A stretch of 9,747 nt of DNA from contig CAZVJA010000205.1 of NCBI GenBank assembly GCA_964626885.1, positions 1-9,747 of the forward strand, in the 5' to 3' direction. Shown piece by piece: positions 6,672-9,747 of the stretch (positions are counted from its first letter, which is position 1; the number at the start of each line of letters is the position of its first letter). The stretch is from CAZVJA01 sp964626885. GTDB lineage: Bacteria > Planctomycetota > Planctomycetia > Planctomycetales > Planctomycetaceae. The translations under genes and the position numbers were made by a program. Under the pieces are notes generated by a model. That model ran no database searches and was not told the origin of the DNA. It saw only the letters and a program-made list of their open reading frames with translations.

Positions 6672-6709
6672 AGAATCCTTCCCAGGCTCGAAGCCTGAAG
6701 TAGGATTCT
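6672..6709. repeat. Branched palindrome (REP-like)
   Basis: Nested complementary arms: AGAATCC (6672-6678) with GGATTCT (6703-6709), CTTC (6678-6681) with GAAG (6697-6700), and AGGCT (6684-6688) with AGCCT (6692-6696) around a CGA loop. No T-run follows on either strand, so it is not a standard terminator. Size and shape resemble repetitive extragenic palindromes, but only one copy is in the window. Confidence 0.55.
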
Positions 6710-6860
6710 CTCACTTTAACTGGCACCATTCAAAGGGAGAAAGTCACGCAAAGCAGCCTGCCGCGTCCGCCATCAACACAAACTGGGCCAAGCGATCCTC
6801 AAACACAGTGGCTTGTTCCAGTAAATTCATGATTGTCACTAGATTATGCGAAACTCAATA

Positions 6861-6874
6861 GAACCCTAAAACCC
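6861..6874 (+). repeat. GAACCCTAAAACCC repeat, copy 1
   Basis: Fourteen bases identical to 9671-9684, where the same word forms one arm of a large palindrome; both are followed by similar bases (gCGCAcaat and cCGCAacat). Here the opposite arm is absent, so this is a single half-element. Confidence 0.55.
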
Positions 6875-6939
6875 GCGCACAATAGAGCCGTAATCCCTGT
6901 CCCCCGTCTTTCCGAAGCCCGAAGGCTGACCACGCAACG

Positions 6940-6952
6940 GCTGGTTCGAATC
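6940..6952 (+). repeat. T-arm-like word GCTGGTTCGAATC
   Basis: Thirteen bases identical to 1690-1702 in the tRNA fragment, but the following bases (GGCCCCGCC) do not form a T-stem and no other tRNA part is near. It is the fourth occurrence of GGTTCGAAT on this strand in the window (others at 1693, 1910 and 6049). It may be a decayed tRNA end or chance plus selection for a TTCGAA core. Confidence 0.4.
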
Positions 6953-7068
6953 GGCCCCGCCGAGCGCCATGCCTGTATCGCGGAGCAGGGCAGGCATGCG
7001 TCGAGCAGATGGGAAAGCAAAAGTCGGGTGGGAAGAGTTTTCGAGGCCCACCAGGATTTCCCGTGAAT

Positions 7069-7096
7069 GGTGTGCCGCGCGAACCCTCGGCACACC
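7069..7096 (-). terminator. Stem-loop downstream of the ThuA-like gene (weak terminator candidate)
   Basis: GGTGTGCCG (7069-7077) pairs perfectly with CGGCACACC (7088-7096) around a 10-base loop, 66 bases past the stop of the minus-strand gene. There is no T-run after it on the minus strand, so it may stabilise the mRNA end or mark a Rho-type terminator rather than act as an intrinsic terminator. Confidence 0.35.
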
Positions 7097-7161
7097 CTGC
7101 GAGACTTCGTGGCCCGTGTGGTTCAGCATTTTCCCGGATCAGTCGCATGGCCAGCGAGAAG

Positions 7162-8046
7162 TTACTTCTTCTCTTCCTTCGCCGGGGCGGCGGCTTTGGC
7201 TTTGGCCTCTTCAGCGGCAGAGACTTCCGGATTCGGCGTGGCGTCCCCCGGTTCGAGGTTCATCACCCAGCGGACCGCCCCTTCGACTGACTTCATGAAG
7301 ATCGGATTCGCCCAGGTTTCCGGATTGTGGCCGAGATTGTTGTAGAACATCTTCCCTTGGCCCCACTCCTTGCACCAGGAGACCGGCACCTGGTAGGGCA
7401 TTTTCGGATCGCACTTTTCCATGTTGAGGCTCATCAACACGTGAACCTTCTCCGGCTGCCAATGCTTGTACTGGTAAATTTCATCGGTGATCTGAAAATC
7501 GTCCTTGCCGAACGGAGTGATGCCGGGATGGCTGGCATCGTGCACGCTGACCGTCACGGTGTTTTTCGAGCCCCACGGGTGGCCATTGAACGTGCCTCCG
7601 ATCATTTCCCAATAAGGCTGATGGTTGTGGTAGGTGTCGGTCGCGGAATGAAAGCCGATAAAGCCATGCCCCTTCTGCTTCAGCCAATCGTTGAGGAAGA
7701 AATCCATCTCCGCCACGAAGATGGGGAGATCGAGGGTCGTGTAGAACATCACGATGTCGTAGTTCTTGAGGTTATCGCGCGTAAAGTCGGCGGTGCAGTT
7801 CTGCGTGCAGTGGACATCGAATAGGCCGGACTGTTGCCCAAGCTGCGTGATGGCGACTTCGGCCGGCGAAAGCTGCTGCGGTTCCTTCCGCGTCACCGAA
7901 CCGTGGCGGAACCCGGCGCTCTGCGTGACGAACAGCACGCGCGCTTTGTTGGCGGGCTCGGCGGCGCGGGCTTCTTGCCGCAATGCAGTGAGAATTGTCG
8001 CGGCGAGCACGAGCAGCAGAATCGTCAGCGATCGAGTGCGGATCAT
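7162..8046 (-). CDS. Secreted ThuA-domain protein (294 aa)
   Basis: Belongs to the ThuA/trehalose-utilisation family, which has a class I glutamine-amidotransferase-like fold and is abundant as exported proteins in planctomycetes; the reaction is not established. Seen: signal peptide (1-29, MIRTRSLTILLLVLAATILT, likely cut after ARA), first strand ARVLFVTQSAGFRH (35-48), FHSATDTYHNH (132-142), GGTFNGHPW (150-158), a DEIY motif (188-191), PVSW (221-224) and GHNPETW (239-245), all typical of the family. His or Ser at 133-134 takes the place of the amidotransferase Cys. The tail after 270 is a low-complexity Ala/Lys/Glu run ending EEKK. The ATG at 8046 is chosen because it begins the signal peptide and GGAG lies 9 bases upstream; longer readings add non-coding sequence. 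It is a single-gene unit. A role in sugar or polysaccharide breakdown outside the cytoplasm is inferred from the family. Confidence 0.92.
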   Translation of the reverse strand: MIRTRSLTILLLVLAATILTALRQEARAAEPANKARVLFVTQSAGFRHGSVTRKEPQQLSPAEVAITQLGQQSGLFDVHCTQNCTADFTRDNLKNYDIVMFYTTLDLPIFVAEMDFFLNDWLKQKGHGFIGFHSATDTYHNHQPYWEMIGGTFNGHPWGSKNTVTVSVHDASHPGITPFGKDDFQITDEIYQYKHWQPEKVHVLMSLNMEKCDPKMPYQVPVSWCKEWGQGKMFYNNLGHNPETWANPIFMKSVEGAVRWVMNLEPGDATPNPEVSAAEEAKAKAAAPAKEEKK

Positions 8047-8755
8047 GGTGATTGGCTCCAGTGAAGACGTTCGTTGCGGGAGGGTTGTCAAAGTGGTTTT
8101 AACGTATTGCTCGGAAGTTTCCGGCGGCGCGTGGTCATGGTGGTTGGAGAATCTGGCGGAGTGTGTTGTTCGTGTTTTGTACCTGTCGCGGCGAATTTGT
8201 CTCCTGGTGGAAGTTCTCTCGTCGGGACCGGCGCACACACCTGTGCGGGGAGGCAACAGACGTTCGTTATCTTACGCACAGGCGAAGAGCTTCGCAAAAC
8301 CGCGTGTTCCGACAGAAGAAAGTGCATTCCGAAGCAACTGACTTGAGTTTGCGAAGATGTCGACGGAGGCCAGGGCGATATCTGTCTCGTCGGGCGTTAA
8401 TGCGCCTTGAGACATCGCATGAACGCTCAAGCAACAGTGTATCTGGGTAAACTGGGAGATTTCAAATCTGTAAAGCGAGTTGTGAAAACGCGAAGAATAT
8501 TCCGGCGATTGCCTTGCGATCTCCGGCCACACCCTGTACTTGTAGTCAGCAGAGCCCCCGTGCACCGCCCAATTTCTCGAAAAACCCGAGATCTCAGGCG
8601 ACTCACTCGGGGCTTGGGATATGATTTCCATACGCAGGTCATGGGGGAGGCTGGGCTTCCGGCCTGCTTGGGTCTTGGCGAATCACCATTTGATACGCTG
8701 CCCGGATTCGCAGACCAATATGAGACGCCACAGGCAGCACGCAAGGAGCAGTGAG
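8047..8755. other. Intergenic region without convincing genes
   Basis: Open frames exist on both strands (for example 8272-8631 minus and 8407-8754 plus), but they overlap antisense, are Arg-rich or Ser-rich without domain-like patterns and lack ribosome binding sites. The stretch separates the divergently transcribed ThuA-like gene (leftwards) and Cys-rich protein gene (rightwards), so it should hold both promoters. TATGAT at 8620-8625 is a possible -10 box for the right gene, without a matching -35; TTGACA on the minus strand near 8090 lacks a good -10. Confidence 0.5.
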
Positions 8756-9316
8756 ATGAAGAGCCTGATGAGTATGATGACAGTCGCGGGACTGTTGATT
8801 GCCGGCGCCGCCGCGATGGGCGCCGACAAGCCGTTCTACGGATTCAAGAGTCGCGGAGAAAGCGGGTCGCAAGTCCGTGCGACGCTCGGAGCGCCGACCG
8901 GAGCGAAAGAGGCAGCCTACCAGGGTGTGGTTCCTCCGGCTCCCGTGCCGGAAACGGCCCTCCCGCCGCAGCCGGTTCCGGAAGGAGCATCGTTCTCCAC
9001 GCCGGGTGGTCAACCGATGCCCGCCGCCGGCGCACCGGTTGAGTTGTTCTCGTGCGTGAAGTACACCCACACCCACGAGATTCACCCTTGTCCGGTCGAG
9101 ATGATTGTCTCCATCAAGGACCCGTGTGCATGCGATGATCCGTGCAATTGCTGCGCACCTCCGAAGTGCGTGAATGTCCTCGTGTGCGCTCCTCCGTGCG
9201 GTTGCCCGGAGATCAAGTGCAGCAAGGACGGTAGCAAGGTGAAGTACGACTACGGCAAGTACGGATTCGAAGTCACGTCCCGCAAGGGTGTGGTCACGGT
9301 GAAGTACGACGACTGA
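8756..9316 (+). CDS. Secreted Pro-rich, Cys-rich protein (186 aa)
   Basis: No named family recognised. Seen: signal peptide MKSLMSMMTVAGLLIAGAAA with probable cleavage after MGA (about residue 23), a Pro/Ala-rich linker (about 59-95, several PVPE/PAPVPE words), then a compact region with 12 cysteines between residues 100 and 155 (100, 112, 124, 126, 130, 132, 133, 138, 144, 148, 150, 155), including CAC, CC and CGC, plus three nearby His (KYTHTHEIHPC), and a Lys/Tyr-rich end that may form a strand pair (KYDYGKYGFEV, GVVTVKYDD). Such a pattern suits a disulphide-knotted or metal-binding exported or cell-surface protein. The ATG at 8756 follows AAGGAG by 8 bases; an upstream ATG at 8621 would bury the signal peptide. 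A terminator follows, so it is a one-gene unit. Confidence 0.85.
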   Translation: MKSLMSMMTVAGLLIAGAAAMGADKPFYGFKSRGESGSQVRATLGAPTGAKEAAYQGVVPPAPVPETALPPQPVPEGASFSTPGGQPMPAAGAPVELFSCVKYTHTHEIHPCPVEMIVSIKDPCACDDPCNCCAPPKCVNVLVCAPPCGCPEIKCSKDGSKVKYDYGKYGFEVTSRKGVVTVKYDD

Positions 9317-9381
9317 GATTTCCATCAACACGGCGGCTTGCTTCCTCGCGGAATCATAAGCCGAGTGGAATCGATAGACGC

Positions 9382-9414
9382 ACCGGGCCGGCACTCGCCG
9401 GCTCGGTTGCTTTT
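9382..9414 (+). terminator. Rho-independent terminator after the Cys-rich protein gene
   Basis: ACCGGGCCGGC (9382-9392) pairs with GCCGGCTCGGT (9397-9407), 11 pairs including one G-U, with the tetraloop ACTC, followed by TTGCTTTT. It lies 66 bases after the stop codon at 9316. Confidence 0.8.
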
Positions 9415-9460
9415 GGTGAGGAGCTTTCTGCGGTCGGCAAGCAGACGGAGGGAGGAAGAT

Positions 9461-9532
9461 AGAAGATGGAGGATGCCCCCCTCACCCCCGACCCCTCTCC
9501 CGCAAGGGGAGAGGGGAGCAGAAGATGGAGGA
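9461..9532. repeat. CCCCTCTCCC palindrome flanked by 13-bp direct repeats
   Basis: CCCCTCTCCC (9492-9501) and GGGAGAGGGG (9507-9516) form a perfect 10-bp stem with a GCAAG loop, preceded by CCCTCACCCCCGA. This matches a palindromic repeat dispersed in many high-GC bacterial genomes. It is bordered by identical AGAAGATGGAGGA words at 9461-9473 and 9520-9532, which look like a target-site duplication, although the surrounding DNA is itself rich in similar purine words. Confidence 0.65.
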
Positions 9533-9633
9533 AGGCTCTTCCCAAGCCGAGGACTTGTCGTCGGCTCTCCGCCCAATCAGAAGACAGAGGATCGAAGACG
9601 GAACACGGAGGGATGAGGATGGAAGGTTCTGAT

Positions 9634-9684
9634 GGTTTTAGGGTTCTACGGTTTAAGGCCTTGAACTCTCGAACCCTAAAACCC
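9634..9684. repeat. Nested palindrome with telomere-like arms
   Basis: GGTTTTAGGGTTC (9634-9646) and GAACCCTAAAACC (9671-9683) are perfectly complementary, 13 pairs. Between them GTTTAAGG and CCTTGAAC form an inner stem of 8 with one mismatch. The right arm recurs alone at 6861-6874. There is no protein-coding or T-run signature; it behaves like a small dispersed palindromic element. Resemblance to plant telomere words (CCCTAAA) is coincidental. Confidence 0.65.
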
Positions 9685-9747
9685 CCGCAACATAAAACCC
9701 TTGTATCTTTCCCTCAATGATGTATTTGTCTTTCTCTGGGGGTTCCG

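Larger units (their letters stand above)
6547..7161. other. Non-coding, palindrome-rich intergenic region
   Basis: Apart from the possible 42-aa gene at its left end, I find no gene here. It contains a branched palindrome (6672-6709), a 14-base telomere-like repeat (6861-6874) shared with the right edge of the window, a T-arm-like sequence (6940-6952), a hairpin (6968-6998: CATGCCTG paired with CAGGCATG) and another hairpin (7069-7096). Overlapping minus-strand frames in 6855-7148 are unrelated to each other and look like chance frames. Confidence 0.5.
9408..9747. other. Repeat-rich non-coding right edge
   Basis: No gene is supported. Frames here give strings such as PLTPDPSPARGEGS and TPLPQGERG, the well-known false translations of a dispersed palindrome. 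The stretch is purine-rich on the plus strand from about 9447 to 9626, with recurring GAAGAYRGAGGA-like words, and holds two large palindromes listed separately. Confidence 0.6.

Noticed and set aside
6844..7148. Several minus-strand frames of 83-97 aa
   Set aside because: Three overlapping frames of similar length in palindrome- and repeat-bearing DNA, none with a protein-like pattern.
8085..8100. TTGACA on the minus strand as promoter of the ThuA-like gene
   Set aside because: No acceptable -10 hexamer at 16-18 bases; promoter rules in this phylum are also uncertain.
8232..8247. CGCACA-CACC-TGTGCG hairpin
   Set aside because: Only six pairs, no T-run and no clear position relative to a gene; within what chance produces.
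8272..8754. Overlapping frames on both strands (119 aa minus, 115 aa plus)
   Set aside because: Mutually antisense, no ribosome binding sites, odd composition; the plus frame only ends over the real start region of the next gene.
9325..9616. Frames with PSPPTPLPQGERG and similar strings
   Set aside because: Known false translations of a dispersed palindromic repeat.
9461..9684. CRISPR-like array from repeated purine words and palindromes
   Set aside because: Repeats differ in sequence and spacing, there are no uniform spacers and no cas genes.
9634..9684. Telomere or linear-replicon end suggested by TTTAGGG-like words
   Set aside because: Only single words, arranged as a palindrome inside continuous sequence; no tandem array.

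Overview
The window looks like a chromosomal accessory stretch of a planctomycete. The reasons are a very large Hanks-type Ser/Thr kinase fused to a membrane segment and two WD40 propellers, a secreted ThuA-domain protein, a secreted Pro/Cys-rich protein, moderately high GC, and long, repeat-laden intergenic spaces. I cannot name a genus from this sequence.

Layout. (1) Positions 1-1714 read as the distal end of an integrative element. Four small genes, all on the minus strand, are present: an unrecognised 228-aa protein, a 59-aa excisionase-like DNA-binding protein, an unrecognised 104-aa protein, and the first 18 codons of a gene that runs off the left edge. A strong hairpin terminator separates the first two, and an ATGA overlap couples the last two. 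The stretch ends at 1673-1714 in a clean 3' fragment of tRNA-Arg(ACG) that starts in the anticodon loop, as expected of an attachment site left by a tRNA-targeting integrase. The intact tRNA and the integrase would then lie beyond the left edge. (2) Positions 1715-2130 are non-coding and hold a second, decayed copy of the tRNA-end sequence with its flank. (3) Positions 2131-5973 encode one 1280-aa membrane-anchored kinase with 14 WD40 repeats and a TPR-like tail. (4) Just after it, at 6047-6070, is another copy of the tRNA 3' end (23 of 24 bases match), so the kinase lies between two direct repeats. (5) Positions 6130-6546 hold a small membrane-protein gene broken by two compensating frameshifts, and a possible convergent 42-aa gene overlaps its end. 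(6) Positions 6547-7161 are non-coding with palindromes and a further T-arm-like repeat. (7) Positions 7162-8046 (minus) encode a secreted ThuA-family protein. (8) Positions 8047-8755 show no convincing gene. (9) Positions 8756-9316 encode a secreted protein with 12 cysteines, followed by a clear intrinsic terminator. (10) Positions 9408-9747 are a cluster of palindromic and purine-rich repeats.

Working together: the left genes probably form a mobile-element control module. The kinase is a stand-alone sensor/scaffold whose genomic placement suggests that the tRNA-Arg end has been a repeated landing site, but its own mobility is unproven. The ThuA-like and Cys-rich proteins are separate exported proteins, each apparently a single-gene unit. 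No complete new defence or metabolic system is visible. The most unusual signals are the tRNA-derived direct repeats around the kinase and the structured repeats near the right edge.
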